A DNA stretch of 64,000 nt from Erwinia amylovora (GTDB lineage: Bacteria > Pseudomonadota > Gammaproteobacteria > Enterobacterales > Enterobacteriaceae). The stretch covers positions 3,224,001 through 3,288,000 of the forward strand of contig NZ_CP066796.1 of assembly GCF_017161565.1 (NCBI RefSeq), read 5' to 3'. Shown here piece by piece: positions 34,791-45,009 of the stretch. Numbering within the stretch: the first letter of the stretch is position 1; each line of letters begins with the position of its first letter. The position numbers and the translations under genes are program-made. The notes beneath the pieces were generated by a model that made no database searches, was not told where the DNA came from, and saw only the letters and a list, made by a program, of their open reading frames with translations.

Positions 34791-35039
34791 TTTTCCACAC
34801 GCTGTGTATAAAAATAGAAAAGCGTTGTCATTCAATCGTCACAGAGAACACAAGCAATTAAAATAACAAATTGGAATAGCTGTAATAAGTGAAATAACAA
34901 TAAGTTAGAAATTAATCGTGAGGATCTACCTGGTTGGCACAGACAACCAACGCGAACTGAAGCTGTGGATAACTCTGTTTACAACAGTTTCCCGGCTGGG
35001 ATTGACGCGTTATCGCAAACAGATTTTATCTGTGGATAA
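34791..35039. other. DnaA-box cluster resembling the datA titration locus
   Basis: A 250-base A+T-rich, gene-free stretch with four 9-mers fitting the DnaA-box consensus TTWTNCACA: TTTTCCACA at 34791-34799, TTATACACA (minus) at 34803-34811, TTATCCACA (minus) at 34964-34972 and again at 35031-35039, the last two perfect. An IHF-like site, TAACAATAAGTTA, lies between them at 34895-34907 (one mismatch to WATCAANNNNTTR). In E. coli, datA, the DnaA-titration and ATP-DnaA hydrolysis site, lies between the glycine tRNA operon and queG, exactly this position. Confidence 0.72.
34895..34907 (+). promoter_or_regulatory. IHF-like site inside the datA-like region
   Basis: TAACAATAAGTTA matches the IHF core WATCAANNNNTTR with one mismatch (A for T at position 3). 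E. coli datA needs IHF binding between its DnaA boxes to stimulate ATP hydrolysis by DnaA, so the location is fitting. Confidence 0.45.
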
Positions 35040-35071
35040 TTTTCAGGCTAACGGATAAGGAAAATATATTC

Positions 35072-35147
<76 letters not shown>

Positions 35148-35544
35148 TTAGGAGTGATGCTGAATTTCTGCGCTAAAAATCTGTAACTAATTGATTATAG
35201 TAGCTTTTAACTCTTACTTTCGTAGGAGAGGTCGCTATTATGGACCTGTTTTTTGGCACTGGCAAGCGCTTGCACGCAAAAAATTCAAGCCGTGCTGATA
35301 TTGCGCACCCGCCCCGTTTAACCGACGCTCATTCAAGGTGGTGTCGACCACGATAAGCGTAGCCCGTTTTCGACAAAACTGACGCCATTTTCCCGGTGAC
35401 GCATCACTGGCCGTACCGCGCGAGGCAGAAGGGGGCTGGTCATCAGGGGGGGGCTTAGTGATGGTAGTACGGAAACAAAAAAAGAGCCGTACGGCTCTTT
35501 TTTTGATGGTTTGCAGAGAGCATAACAGATCTGCAAACTGAATT
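35148..35544. other. Spacer between tRNA-Gly copies
   Basis: About 400 bases with no credible gene, splitting the glycine tRNA array. It contains the perfect palindromic terminator at 35477-35504. The open frame running through 35333-35692 crosses two tRNA genes and is not credible. A short minus-strand stretch around 35320-35370 reads VVDTTLNERRLNGAG, which could be a fragment of a lost gene, but I do not recognise it. Confidence 0.5.
35477..35504 (-). terminator. Terminator after the second tRNA-Gly
   Basis: Perfect 28-base palindrome with stem AAAGAGCCGT/ACGGCTCTTT flanked by A- and T-runs. On the minus strand it lies 40 bases after the tRNA at 35545 and would stop transcription before the third tRNA copy. 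Confidence 0.8.
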
Positions 35545-35620
<76 letters not shown>

Positions 35621-35647
35621 TTGGGTGGTGCTTTCACTGCTAAAATT

Positions 35648-35723
<76 letters not shown>

Positions 35724-35765
35724 TTAGGCGCAACGATGTAAATTCATCACCGTTACGGGTTGCGC

Positions 35766-35793
35766 ATTATACGAGGATTTGCCCGTACCGCAA
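35766..35793 (-). promoter_or_regulatory. Promoter of the glycine tRNA operon
   Basis: Minus strand -35 TTGCGG (35788-35793), 16-base spacer, perfect -10 TATAAT (35766-35771), then GCGCAACCC as discriminator, typical of stringently controlled stable-RNA promoters. Confidence 0.75.
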
Positions 35794-35901
35794 CCCCGGC
35801 AACAAAAAAATTTCAGATCTAACCTCTGACTGCCGACTAAAACAGCAGAATGGCGTTTTAATCAGCATTTTAAACCGGGTTGCCGCGTTGAGCCGGTGCG
35901 G

Positions 35902-36465
35902 TTAACCGGCCTGCGGCGGCGCCAGCTGAATAAAGTGTTCGCGGTAGTAAGCCAGCTCCGCCACCGACTCCCGAATGTCATCCAGCGCCTGATGAGTGCC
36001 CTGCTTCTTAAAGCCCGCCAGGATATCCGGCTTCCAGCGGCGCGCCAGCTCTTTTAACGTGCTGACATCCAGGTAACGGTAGTGGAAATACGCTTCCAGC
36101 TGCGGCATATATTTAAACAGAAAGCGGCGATCCTGGCCGATGCTGTTGCCACAAATGGGTGAACTGTTAGCAGGCACCCACTGTTGCAGAAATTCAATGG
36201 TTGCCAGCTCGGCGGCACGGTCATCGACCTGGCTGGCCTTTACCCGCTCCACCAGCCCGCTATTGGTATGGGTACGCACGTTCCACTCGTCCATCAGCCC
36301 CAGCTGCGCATCGGACTGATGTACGGCAAATACCGGTCCTTCAGCAAGGATATTCAGATCGGCATCGGTCACCAGCGTGGCGATTTCAATAATACGGTCC
36401 CGTTCCGGGTCCAGCCCGGTCATTTCAAGATCAATCCAAATCAGGTTATTAGCATTTGCTGTCAT
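35902..36465 (-). CDS. orn: Orn, oligoribonuclease
   Basis: A DEDDh-type 3'-5' exonuclease that degrades RNA di- to pentamers, including pGpG from c-di-GMP breakdown. 187 residues from the ATG at 36465 ([15 protein letters not shown]), six residues longer at the C-terminus than E. coli Orn. Motifs: [18 protein letters not shown] with the first D/E pair, [12 protein letters not shown], and [17 protein letters not shown] with the catalytic His/Asp. Divergent from rsgA with 91 bases between starts, as in E. coli. Confidence 0.97.
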   Translation of the reverse strand: MTANANNLIWIDLEMTGLDPERDRIIEIATLVTDADLNILAEGPVFAVHQSDAQLGLMDEWNVRTHTNSGLVERVKASQVDDRAAELATIEFLQQWVPANSSPICGNSIGQDRRFLFKYMPQLEAYFHYRYLDVSTLKELARRWKPDILAGFKKQGTHQALDDIRESVAELAYYREHFIQLAPPQAG

Positions 36466-36556
36466 AGTGCGTCTCGGCGGCATCGTAGTGAATTAAGGTG
36501 TATGATAGACGTTTTGCCCTGCCAGGGCGAAATATGCCGAAACGGTGTGAGGAAAA

Positions 36557-37618
36557 GTGAGTAAAAACAAACTCTCCAAAGGTCAGCAACGTCGCGTCAG
36601 CGCCAACCACGATCGTCGCCTGAAGCAACGTGCAGATAAACCCGAACCGGACGACAATCTGTTCGGCGAAGCGCGCGACGGCGTGGTGATCAGCCGGTTT
36701 GGTATGCATGCCGACGTAGAAGATGCGGATGGTTCCGTGCACCGCTGTAATATCCGCCGTACCATTCGCTCGCTGGTGACCGGTGACCGGGTGCTCTGGC
36801 GGCCGGGCGTTGAGGGCGGTGCCACCGTTAAAGGGATTGTCGAAGCGGTACATGAGCGCACCTCGGTCCTGACCCGCCCTGATTTCTACGACGGCGTAAA
36901 ACCGATTGCTGCCAATATTAATCAAATCGTGATTGTTTCAGCGATTTTGCCGGAACTGTCGCTGAATATTATCGACCGTTATCTGGTCGCCAGTGAAACC
37001 CTGAACGTGGAACCGCTGCTGGTGCTGAACAAAACCGACCTGCTCGACGATGAAGGCCGCGAGTTTGTTGATGAGCAGATGGAAATCTACCGCCATATCG
37101 GTTACCGCGTGCTGATGGTTTCCAGCCACAAAAAAGAGGGGCTGCGTGAGCTGGAAGGTGCGCTGACCGGCCGCGTCAGCATTTTCGCCGGTCAGTCGGG
37201 CGTGGGTAAGTCCAGCCTGCTGAACGCCCTGTTGGGCCTGGAACTGGGCAGCGAAGAGATCCTGACCAACGATGTTTCCGATGTCTCTGGCCTTGGCCAG
37301 CACACCACCACCGCCGCCCGCCTGTACCATTTCCCGCACGGCGGCGATGTCATCGACTCCCCCGGCGTGCGAGAATTTGGTTTGTGGCATCTTGAACCGG
37401 AACAAATCACCCGGGGATTTGTCGAATTTCGAGATTACCTCGGCGGTTGCAAGTTCCGTGACTGCAAACATGATACCGATCCGGGCTGTGCGATCCGTGC
37501 AGCAGTAGATAAAGGCGAAATCGACGAGTCACGCTTCGTCAATTACCACCATATCCTGGAAAGTATGTCCGAAGTGCAGGCGAAGACCCGCCGCAGCTTC
37601 TCGGCGGATAAAGAGTGA
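36557..37618 (+). CDS. rsgA: RsgA, small-ribosomal-subunit biogenesis GTPase
   Basis: A 353-residue circularly permuted GTPase that checks late 30S maturation. Basic N-terminus, OB-fold (about 40-110), permuted G domain with NKTDLL first and then [12 protein letters not shown] and [10 protein letters not shown], and a zinc-knuckle end ([16 protein letters not shown]). Initiates at GTG with GAGGAAAA just upstream. Confidence 0.97.
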   Translation: MSKNKLSKGQQRRVSANHDRRLKQRADKPEPDDNLFGEARDGVVISRFGMHADVEDADGSVHRCNIRRTIRSLVTGDRVLWRPGVEGGATVKGIVEAVHERTSVLTRPDFYDGVKPIAANINQIVIVSAILPELSLNIIDRYLVASETLNVEPLLVLNKTDLLDDEGREFVDEQMEIYRHIGYRVLMVSSHKKEGLRELEGALTGRVSIFAGQSGVGKSSLLNALLGLELGSEEILTNDVSDVSGLGQHTTTAARLYHFPHGGDVIDSPGVREFGLWHLEPEQITRGFVEFRDYLGGCKFRDCKHDTDPGCAIRAAVDKGEIDESRFVNYHHILESMSEVQAKTRRSFSADKE

Positions 37619-37714
37619 AAACCCGCTGAGGTAACCGTCATAGTCTGAAACCCCGGGCGCTGATACAATCCGCACCCCTTCAATTTTGCAGTTCGCTTAA
37701 GCCAGGAGGCTAAC

Positions 37715-38614
37715 GTGTTAGATCGTATTAAACTCGGCTTGAATCATTTACTGCCCAAAAAAGCCCTGACCGAACTGGCCGGCTGGGGAGCCAGCAAGCG
37801 TGCCGGGTGGTTGACCAAAGCGGTCATCGATGCTTTCGTCTGGTACTACAAGGTTGATATGAAAGAGGCGCAGAAACCTGATACCGCCAGCTATCGTACC
37901 TTCAATGATTTCTTCGTGCGCCCGCTACGCGATGAAGCACGCCCGATTGAAACCGACCCTAACCTGCTTATTTTGCCGGCCGATGGCGCTATCAGCCAGC
38001 TCGGCACGATTGAAGACGACCAGATTTTTCAGGCGAAGGGCCACACCTATTCGCTGGAAGCACTGCTGGCGGGCAATGCCGCCATGACCGATATGTTGCG
38101 CAACGGCGAGTTTGTTACCACGTACCTTGCGCCGCGCGACTATCACCGCGTGCATATGCCTTGTAACGGTATTCTGCGCGAGATGATCTACGTGCCGGGC
38201 GATCTCTATTCAGTCAACCCGCTAACGGCACAACATGTCCCCAATCTATTTGCCCGTAACGAGCGCGTCATCTGCCGCTTTGATACTGAATTTGGCCCGA
38301 TGGTGCAGATTCTGGTGGGCGCAACCATTGTCGGCAGTATCGAAACCGTTTGGTCGGGAACCGTTACGCCACCGCGTGAAGGCGTGATTAAACGCTGGAG
38401 CTGGCCGGGTGCCGAAGAAGATGGGTCGGTGGTATTGCTCAAGGGACAGGAGATGGGCCGCTTCAAACTCGGCTCGACGGTGATTAACCTGTTTGCCGCC
38501 GGTAAAGTGAAACTGGCTGAACACCTGACGGCAGGAAGTCAAACCCGTCTTGGCGCACCGCTGGCCACCGCGCTACAGAAAGAGAGCGCTGAAGACGTCC
38601 TTCATCACCCATAG
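37715..38614 (+). CDS. psd: Psd, phosphatidylserine decarboxylase proenzyme
   Basis: Makes phosphatidylethanolamine at the inner membrane. 299 residues. Self-cleavage occurs between G253 and S254 in [11 protein letters not shown], generating the pyruvoyl group; the charge-relay residues D90 (LPADGA), H144 and H147 (RDYHRVHMP) are present. GTG start with CAGGAGG 7 bases upstream. mscM begins 10 bases after the stop, the same psd-mscM unit as in E. coli. Confidence 0.97.
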   Translation: MLDRIKLGLNHLLPKKALTELAGWGASKRAGWLTKAVIDAFVWYYKVDMKEAQKPDTASYRTFNDFFVRPLRDEARPIETDPNLLILPADGAISQLGTIEDDQIFQAKGHTYSLEALLAGNAAMTDMLRNGEFVTTYLAPRDYHRVHMPCNGILREMIYVPGDLYSVNPLTAQHVPNLFARNERVICRFDTEFGPMVQILVGATIVGSIETVWSGTVTPPREGVIKRWSWPGAEEDGSVVLLKGQEMGRFKLGSTVINLFAAGKVKLAEHLTAGSQTRLGAPLATALQKESAEDVLHHP

Positions 38615-38624
38615 CGGGATAGCC

Positions 38625-41600
38625 ATGTCACGTCTGATTCTGACTCTTTTGTTAGGCTGGAACTTGCTCCAGCCAGTTTATGCCGCCAGCGTACCGGATG
38701 CGCAGCAGATCAAACAGGAACTTGAGGAGGCCAGGTCCAACAAAACCAGTGCGAATCAGACGGCGATTGTCGACGCGTTGCAGTCCACGCTGAACTGGCT
38801 GGAAGAACGCCAGCAATCCCTCGACCGGGCACAGGATTATCAGCAGGTTATCGATAACTTCCCCAAACTGTCGCGAGAGCTGCGCCAGCAGATCGCCACG
38901 CAGACTGACAGCAGAAAACCGCTGCGCAGCAGCATGAGCGCCGCCGATCTTGAGCAGGAGATCCTGCTGGGTAGCAGCCAGCTGCTGGAGGAGAGCCGCC
39001 AGGTTCAGCAAGAACAGGATCGCGCCAGGGAAATCAGTGACTCCCTTTCTCAGCTACCGCAGCAGCAAACCGAAGCGCGTCGTGCACTGGGCACTATTGA
39101 GCGCCGCCTGCAGGGGCAGCCATCCCCTTCTACCCCGGCAGGCCAGGCACTGCGGGCACAAAGACAGGCTGAATCCGCCGCGCAGAAGGCGCGGGTAGAT
39201 GAACTGGAGCTGGCGCAACTGTCGGCCAATAACCGTCAGGAACTGGCGCGCATGCGCGCTGAAGTGCACCAGCGCAAAGCTGCCGAGCTGGACGGCTGGC
39301 TGCAAGAATTGCGCAACCAGCTAAACAACCTGCGCCAGCGCGAGGCCGAGCTGGCGTTAGCACACACCGAGCAGCTGGCAGAAGACAGCGGGGATATGCC
39401 GCACGGCATTACCGAACAGTTCCGCATTAATCGGGAGCTGTCCGCAGCGCTGAATCAGCAGGCGCAGCGTATGGATCTGGTGACCTCGCAGCAGCGCACC
39501 GCCGCCAATCAAACCATTCAGGTTCGTCAGGCGTTGAGTACTATCCGCGAACAGTCGCAGTGGCTGGGCGTGTCGAACGTGCTGGGTGAAGCGCTGCGCG
39601 CACAGGTCGCCCGATTGCCTGAGATGCCCAAACCGCAGCAGCTGGATAACGAAATGGCCGAGCTGCGCGTCAAACGCCTGTATTACGAAGATCTGCTGGA
39701 ACAGCAGCCATCGCTGCGTCAGCTGCGCCAGGATGACAACAGTAACCTGACCAGCGAGCAGGAGCGCATTCTCACCGCGCAGTTGAAAACCCAGCGTGAA
39801 CTGCTGACCTCGCTGCTTTCCGGCTGCGATACCCTGATTCTGGAAGTCACCAAGCTGAAAGTAGGTAACAGCCAGCTGGTGGATGCGCTCAATGAAGTGA
39901 AGGAAGCCACCCACCGTTATCTGTTCTGGACCGCTGACGTCAGTGCGTTAAGCTTCAGCTATCCGCTCGAACTGGCGCACGATCTTAAGCGCCTGCTGTC
40001 GCTTGATACCCTCGGTCAGTTGGGGGGAGCGATGGTGATGATGGTCACCAGCCGTGAAACCCTGCTGCCACTTTTCGCCGCCATTGTGCTGGTCGGTTTC
40101 AGCATAAGCTCTCGCCGCCACTTCCGCGCATTTCTTGAACGCGCTTCCAGCAAGGTGGGCAAAGTCACCCAGGATCAGTTCAGCCTGACGATACGCACCG
40201 TATTTTGGTCAATTTTGGTTGCCCTGCCGCTGCCGGTACTGTGGGCGGCACTGGGTTACGGTTTACAGCATGCCTGGCCCTGGCCGATTGCGGTTGCCAT
40301 TGGCGACGGCGTCACCGCCAGCGTACCGCTGCTGTGGGCGTTTATGGTCTGTAACACCTTTGCCCGTCAGCAGGGGCTGTTTATTGTACACTTCCGCTGG
40401 CCGCGAAATCGCGTCGCGCGCGCAATGCGTTTCTATACGCTGTGCATCGGGCTGGTGGTTCCGCTGGTGATGCTGCTGATCGCTTTCGATAATCTGTCGG
40501 AACGCGAGTTCTCACCTACCCTTGGCCGCCTGTGTTTTATTCTGATTTGCGGCGCACTGAGTATGGTAACGGTAAGCCTTAAACGTGCCGGTATTCCACT
40601 GCACCTTGACAAAGAAGGCAGCGGCGAGAACTTTATCAATAACGTCTTGTGGAATGTGATGATTGCCATCCCGATGGTGGCGGCACTGGCTTCCTGTGTT
40701 GGTTATCTGGAGACCTCCCAGGCCCTGCTGGCCAGGCTGGAAACGTCGCTGGCTATCTGGTTCCTGCTGCTGGTGATTTATCATATTATTCGGCGCTGGA
40801 TGCTGATCCAGCGCCGACGCATTGCCTTCGATCGCGCACGCGCGCGCCGCGCGGAAATCCTCGCCCAGCGCGCACGCAGCGAAGAAGAACTGGCCGCCCA
40901 GCAGACTGCCGCCGATAACATCGAGATCGAAGAGCCGGTTATCGATCTCGATGCCATCAGCGCGCAGTCGCTACGGCTGGTACGCTCGATCCTGACGCTG
41001 ATTGCGCTGGTCTCGGTGATCGTCTTGTGGTCAGAAATCCACTCTGCCTTTGGCTTCCTGGAAAATATTCGCCTGTGGGATGTCAGCACTACCGTACAGG
41101 GCGTCGAAAGCCTGCAACCGATTACGCTCGGCTCGGTGATGATCGCCATTCTGGTGTTGATCATCACTACCCAGCTGGTACGCAATATGCCCGCGCTGCT
41201 GGAACTGGCGCTGCTGCAGCACCTTAGCCTGACGCCGGGTACCGGCTATGCCATTACCACCCTGACTAAATATCTGCTGATCCTGATCGGCGGCCTGACG
41301 GGCTTTGCCCTGATTGGCATCGACTGGTCCAAATTACAGTGGCTGGTTGCCGGTTTGACCTTAGGGTTAGGCTTTGGCCTGCAGGAGATCTTCGCCAACT
41401 TTATGTCCGGCTTGATCATCCTGTTTGAAAAGCCGATCCGCATCGGCGATACCGTGACCATCCGCGATCTGACCGGTAGCATCACGCGGATTAATACCCG
41501 TGCCACCACCATCACGGACTGGGATCGCAAAGAGATCATCGTGCCGAATAAGGCATTTATCACCGAGCAGTTTATTAACTGGTCGCTGTCGGATTCCGTC

Positions 41601-41960
41601 ACCCGCGTGGTACTGAGCATTCCGGCTCCGGCGGAAGCTAACAGCGAAGAAGTGACCAACGTGCTGTTAACAGCCGCACAGCGCTGTAGCTACGTGCTGG
41701 AAACCCCACAGCCGGAAGCCTTCCTGGTGGATTTACAACAGGGGATCCAGTTATTTGAATTGCGTATTCACGCCGCCGAGATGGGGCACCGTATGCCGCT
41801 GCGCCATGAGCTGCATCAGCTGATCCTGCGGGGTTTCCAGGAACACGGTCTGGAGATGCCGTTCCCACCATTCCAGGTGCGTATGGAAACCTTCGGGCGT
41901 AAAGTCCCCGCCAGCAAAGGTGTACCGACGGCGCGTAGCTTCAAATCTGGCGGGGTTTAG
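38625..41960 (+). CDS. mscM: MscM (YjeP), large mechanosensitive channel of miniconductance
   Basis: An 1111-residue inner-membrane protein with a cleaved signal peptide (LLLGWNLLQPVYAAS), a long periplasmic coiled-coil domain (about 25-480, rich in Gln, Arg and Leu), several membrane helices (about 490-900), and the MscS-like pore and beta domains at the C-terminal end (GLGFGLQEIFANFMSGLIILFE is the pore-lining helix region). Releases solutes under hypo-osmotic shock. The start at 38625 gives the signal peptide; the extra upstream frame overlaps psd and is not conserved. Confidence 0.95.
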   Translation: MSRLILTLLLGWNLLQPVYAASVPDAQQIKQELEEARSNKTSANQTAIVDALQSTLNWLEERQQSLDRAQDYQQVIDNFPKLSRELRQQIATQTDSRKPLRSSMSAADLEQEILLGSSQLLEESRQVQQEQDRAREISDSLSQLPQQQTEARRALGTIERRLQGQPSPSTPAGQALRAQRQAESAAQKARVDELELAQLSANNRQELARMRAEVHQRKAAELDGWLQELRNQLNNLRQREAELALAHTEQLAEDSGDMPHGITEQFRINRELSAALNQQAQRMDLVTSQQRTAANQTIQVRQALSTIREQSQWLGVSNVLGEALRAQVARLPEMPKPQQLDNEMAELRVKRLYYEDLLEQQPSLRQLRQDDNSNLTSEQERILTAQLKTQRELLTSLLSGCDTLILEVTKLKVGNSQLVDALNEVKEATHRYLFWTADVSALSFSYPLELAHDLKRLLSLDTLGQLGGAMVMMVTSRETLLPLFAAIVLVGFSISSRRHFRAFLERASSKVGKVTQDQFSLTIRTVFWSILVALPLPVLWAALGYGLQHAWPWPIAVAIGDGVTASVPLLWAFMVCNTFARQQGLFIVHFRWPRNRVARAMRFYTLCIGLVVPLVMLLIAFDNLSEREFSPTLGRLCFILICGALSMVTVSLKRAGIPLHLDKEGSGENFINNVLWNVMIAIPMVAALASCVGYLETSQALLARLETSLAIWFLLLVIYHIIRRWMLIQRRRIAFDRARARRAEILAQRARSEEELAAQQTAADNIEIEEPVIDLDAISAQSLRLVRSILTLIALVSVIVLWSEIHSAFGFLENIRLWDVSTTVQGVESLQPITLGSVMIAILVLIITTQLVRNMPALLELALLQHLSLTPGTGYAITTLTKYLLILIGGLTGFALIGIDWSKLQWLVAGLTLGLGFGLQEIFANFMSGLIILFEKPIRIGDTVTIRDLTGSITRINTRATTITDWDRKEIIVPNKAFITEQFINWSLSDSVTRVVLSIPAPAEANSEEVTNVLLTAAQRCSYVLETPQPEAFLVDLQQGIQLFELRIHAAEMGHRMPLRHELHQLILRGFQEHGLEMPFPPFQVRMETFGRKVPASKGVPTARSFKSGGV

Positions 41961-42055
41961 CACGAACGGCAACGACTTGTGCCGCCCCGCCCATGACAAA
42001 CGCACTGCGTGCACCTTGGCGCGGGCGTTCTGTCTCTGTCGCACTAAGCGCCTGC

Positions 42056-43033
42056 TTAACAGCGATCTACCGTAAAGGCGATAACGTCACTGAGTCGTTC
42101 CGCCTTTAGCGCCAGCATCACCAGACGGTCGACGCCTAACGCCACGCCGGAACTCTGCGGCATCCCCTCTGCAAGCGCATCCAGCAGATAAGTATCAATC
42201 GGCTGTTGCGGCAACCCGGCTACGGCGCGCTTGTGGTTATCCTGTTCAAAACGCTGGCGTTGTTCGCGGCTATCGGTCAGTTCGCGGAAACCATTCGCCA
42301 GCTCAATTCCCTTGAAATAGACCTCGAAACGCTCGGCCACGCGATGGTCTTCCGGGCTGATTTCGGCCAGCGCGGCCTGGGACGCCGGGAAGTGATAGAC
42401 AAACGCCGGTTTCTCTTTGCCGATTTCCGGCTCCACGCCAAGCACAAACAGCAGCTGCAACAGGGTATCGCGGTCTTCTTCACGGTTGGCGAGGTCAGCG
42501 GCACCGAGTTTCTCTGCCACTTCACGCAGCTGCGCTTTATCTGCCGACAGAGGGTCAATCTCCAGATGACGCTGAAACGCCTGCTGGTACGAAAGGGTTT
42601 CTGCCGGCGCGCACTCAAGCACCTGCTGCAACAGGTCATCGACCTCATTCATCAGCCGGTACATGTCGTAATGCGGGCGATACCACTCCAGCATAGTGAA
42701 TTCCGGGTTATGATAACGCCCCATCTCTTCGTTACGGAAGCTGCGACACAGCTGATAAATCGGGCCGCTACCCGCTGCCAGCAGGCGTTTCATGTGGTAT
42801 TCCGGGCTGGTCATCAGATAAAGATCGACGCCCGCTGCCGCCCCCGGGCCAACGAAGCGCGTCTGAAACGGGAACAGGTGTACATCGGTTACCGTTGCCT
42901 GGCTCATCGCCGGGGTTTCCACTTCCAGTACGCCACGATCGGCAAAGAAACGCCGGATTTCAGCCAAAATCGTCGCTCGCTTTAATAAATTGGCGATCGA
43001 TGCACTCGGCTGCCAGCTGGCCGTATCGCTCAT
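42056..43033 (-). CDS. epmA: EpmA, EF-P beta-lysine ligase
   Basis: A 325-residue truncated class II LysRS-like enzyme (catalytic domain only, no anticodon-binding domain). It activates (R)-beta-lysine and joins it to K34 of EF-P. Class II motifs: [32 protein letters not shown], and [13 protein letters not shown]. Start at 43033 ([17 protein letters not shown]) with GGAG upstream. Its partners efp and epmB are 2-4 kb away. Confidence 0.97.
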   Translation of the reverse strand: MSDTASWQPSASIANLLKRATILAEIRRFFADRGVLEVETPAMSQATVTDVHLFPFQTRFVGPGAAAGVDLYLMTSPEYHMKRLLAAGSGPIYQLCRSFRNEEMGRYHNPEFTMLEWYRPHYDMYRLMNEVDDLLQQVLECAPAETLSYQQAFQRHLEIDPLSADKAQLREVAEKLGAADLANREEDRDTLLQLLFVLGVEPEIGKEKPAFVYHFPASQAALAEISPEDHRVAERFEVYFKGIELANGFRELTDSREQRQRFEQDNHKRAVAGLPQQPIDTYLLDALAEGMPQSSGVALGVDRLVMLALKAERLSDVIAFTVDRC

Positions 43034-43216
43034 ATTATCTACTCCAAAGTCAGTCAGGGGGAAAAAGTCTACCTGCCTGCGTAGTAACACACAATTCTGC
43101 GCAAAATAATACCCTATGATGACGCAGACAAATCGTACCAGCGCCTCTCCCGCGACAGAGGCACCCCTGAGCTTTAGGTCTATAATGTAATGATTGATTG
43201 GTAAAGGGATCGTCTT

Positions 43217-43747
43217 ATGAAGTTGTGGAAAAAGCTTACAGCCATTGTCGGCGCACTACTTTCCGTGGCCTGCAGCACCACCCCACCGGCTGGCGTGACG
43301 CCGGTAGCAAATTTTGACAGCAAGCGCTATCTCGGCAGCTGGTATGAAATTGCCCGATTTAATCATCCCTTTGAACGCGGACTGGATCACGTCACCGCCA
43401 GCTACAGCCAACGCGACGATGGCGGGCTGAAAGTGGTCAATCGCGGCTTTAACCCGAAGAAGCAGCGCTGGCAGGAGAGCACGGGGAAAGCGTATTTCAC
43501 CGGCCCGAACGATCGCGCGGCGCTAAAAGTGTCCTTCTTCGGGCCATTTTACGCCGGCTACAATGTGATAGCGCTGGATAAAGATTACCAGCATGCGCTG
43601 GTTTGTGGGCCAAGTCGTGACTATCTCTGGATATTATCGCGCACGCCACAGCTGGATGAGCAGGTTAAGCAGGGGCTGGTTGAACAGGCGCGGCGGGCCG
43701 GGTTCGCGGTGGATAAGCTGATCTGGATCGATCAGCGCCAGGCCTGA
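43217..43747 (+). CDS. blc: Blc, outer-membrane lipocalin lipoprotein
   Basis: A 176-residue lipoprotein: signal peptide with lipobox LSVAC (Cys near residue 19), then a lipocalin barrel with the GSWYEIARF signature. Binds lysophospholipids in E. coli and is stress-induced. AAAGGGAT lies 6 bases upstream of the ATG. In E. coli it is a neighbour of the ecn genes, as here. Confidence 0.95.
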   Translation: MKLWKKLTAIVGALLSVACSTTPPAGVTPVANFDSKRYLGSWYEIARFNHPFERGLDHVTASYSQRDDGGLKVVNRGFNPKKQRWQESTGKAYFTGPNDRAALKVSFFGPFYAGYNVIALDKDYQHALVCGPSRDYLWILSRTPQLDEQVKQGLVEQARRAGFAVDKLIWIDQRQA

Positions 43748-43792
43748 GGATGAAGTGACAGGCTGGTGCGGCGCATCAGCCCGTTACCTCAT

Positions 43793-43924
43793 TTACTGGG
43801 TGCTTCTCTGAATCGCTTTACCGCCCGCTTCAACATCTTCGCCTACGCCACGCGTGGTGTTGCAGGCCGTGAGCACGGAAGAGAGCACCAGAACAGAAAG
43901 CAGAGCAACAAGACTTTTCTTCAT
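43793..43924 (-). CDS. ecnB: EcnB, entericidin-family lipoprotein
   Basis: A 43-residue lipoprotein: [20 protein letters not shown] signal with Cys at the lipobox, then the signature [17 protein letters not shown]. It resembles E. coli EcnB (bacteriolytic, stationary-phase, sigma-S dependent in E. coli) more than EcnA. The start at 43924 is preferred over the ATG two codons upstream because AAAGGAA lies directly against the latter. No ecnA-like partner is visible on either side. Confidence 0.85.
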   Translation of the reverse strand: MKKSLVALLSVLVLSSVLTACNTTRGVGEDVEAGGKAIQRSTQ

Positions 43925-44230
43925 AGCCATTTCCTTTTCGTTAGCGTTTAAGCACAGCGTTATAAGCATAGCCATGATCTCTGCGGCTGGCTGGAAAAAT
44001 GAACACGCTATTTTCAGAAGAATGCACGTTCAGTTTACAGTGCTGCGCGTCCATGCCGGGCCGCGCAGAACGCAGCGGATAGCCATTCTGGATCAGCAGG
44101 GAGGAGAGTTAATGCGCCTGTATTCATCGCATGGTGCTTATCCATGCGGTCGTTCCCCCCGCGGTCCATTGATCCGTTTTACCGCTTATACGTTGCAGTA
44201 ATGACTTTGGAATGCTCCCCCTGAGAAGAG

Positions 44231-44899
44231 CTAATTTTCACTGTATAACATGGCGTGTGGCACCCGCCATGCCAGACGCTGGTTGAATGAATCCAACGGC
44301 ATGGTCAGATCCGGACCGCGTTGCGGATCGTGAAAAATAATCGCATCGTTGGGCTTGTCTATCCCGGTCAGCACAGACATATGCCAGCTGCCGGCCGGGG
44401 TTTGCCAACCAAACATAATGGGTCCATGGCGACACAAGAGATTGCCGAGTTCATTGGCTGAAAACTGCCTTGATTCCGGTAAACTCACTTCGGCAAGGTT
44501 TTCATTTCGCATCAGCCTGAGCACATCTTCACGTTGTTGTAGTCCTTGCGGGCCTGAAGAGTCATAGAGTTCTGGCAGCCCCAGCCGTGGGCCGCTGCTG
44601 ATGCTATGGCCCAGCATTCTGGTGCAGGCATACCAGCAGCCCATTCGCTCATTCTGTTGAGACACATAAGGTACATGGTTTAAGCGAAAGCCGGCGTTAC
44701 TGCGAGAGCCGGAACTGCTTCCAGAGTCGTACCCTCTGGACTTTTTACTTTTGCCGAAACATCCGCCAAAAGATGGCGCTGCGGCCGGTAGCTGGGACCA
44801 GGGTTTGATGACATCGCCATCGCGGCTTACTTTCTCTGATTGACGAGGCTGGTGCTCGATTACGACAGGGGCGGGGGATGTGAGATGACTGACTTTCAC
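44231..44899 (-). CDS. avrRpt2: AvrRpt2-family type III effector, cysteine protease
   Basis: A 222-residue secreted C70-family cysteine protease that cleaves the plant immune regulator RIN4 and itself. Catalytic triad C88 (ERMGCWYAC), H173 (GSWHMSV) and D191 (IFHDPQ). The self-processing site is APSFGGCF, with cleavage expected between G45 and G46; the usual Trp after the Gly pair is Cys here. N-terminal 45 residues are Ser/Pro/Gln-rich, a secretion signal. Residue 156 is Cys (LLCRHG), the allele reported to be recognised by apple Mr5. GTG is the only sensible start, 32 bases behind a hrp box. Flanked by ecnB and efp. Confidence 0.93.
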   Translation of the reverse strand: MKVSHLTSPAPVVIEHQPRQSEKVSRDGDVIKPWSQLPAAAPSFGGCFGKSKKSRGYDSGSSSGSRSNAGFRLNHVPYVSQQNERMGCWYACTRMLGHSISSGPRLGLPELYDSSGPQGLQQREDVLRLMRNENLAEVSLPESRQFSANELGNLLCRHGPIMFGWQTPAGSWHMSVLTGIDKPNDAIIFHDPQRGPDLTMPLDSFNQRLAWRVPHAMLYSEN

Positions 44900-44931
44900 T
44901 ATTTAGTTACTCTACGTTAGTAATAAATTAG

Positions 44932-44959
44932 TGAGTGAATTACCGTGTAATAAAGTTCC
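44932..44959 (-). promoter_or_regulatory. hrp box (HrpL-dependent promoter) of avrRpt2
   Basis: On the minus strand GGAACT (44954-44959), exactly 15 bases, then TCACTCA (44932-44938), against the consensus GGAACC-N15/16-CCACNNA: two mismatches and the correct spacing. Ends 32 bases before the GTG start. Confidence 0.75.
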
Positions 44960-44977
44960 TTCGCTTTAAGAATTATC

Positions 44978-44998
44978 GGGGCCTGCTGATCAGGCCCC
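44978..44998 (-). terminator. Hairpin after efp
   Basis: GGGGCCTG/CAGGCCCC stem with a 5-base loop, 11 bases after the efp stop. Only a weak T-run follows on the minus strand. Confidence 0.5.
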
Positions 44999-45009
44999 GT
45001 TCGCCCAGC

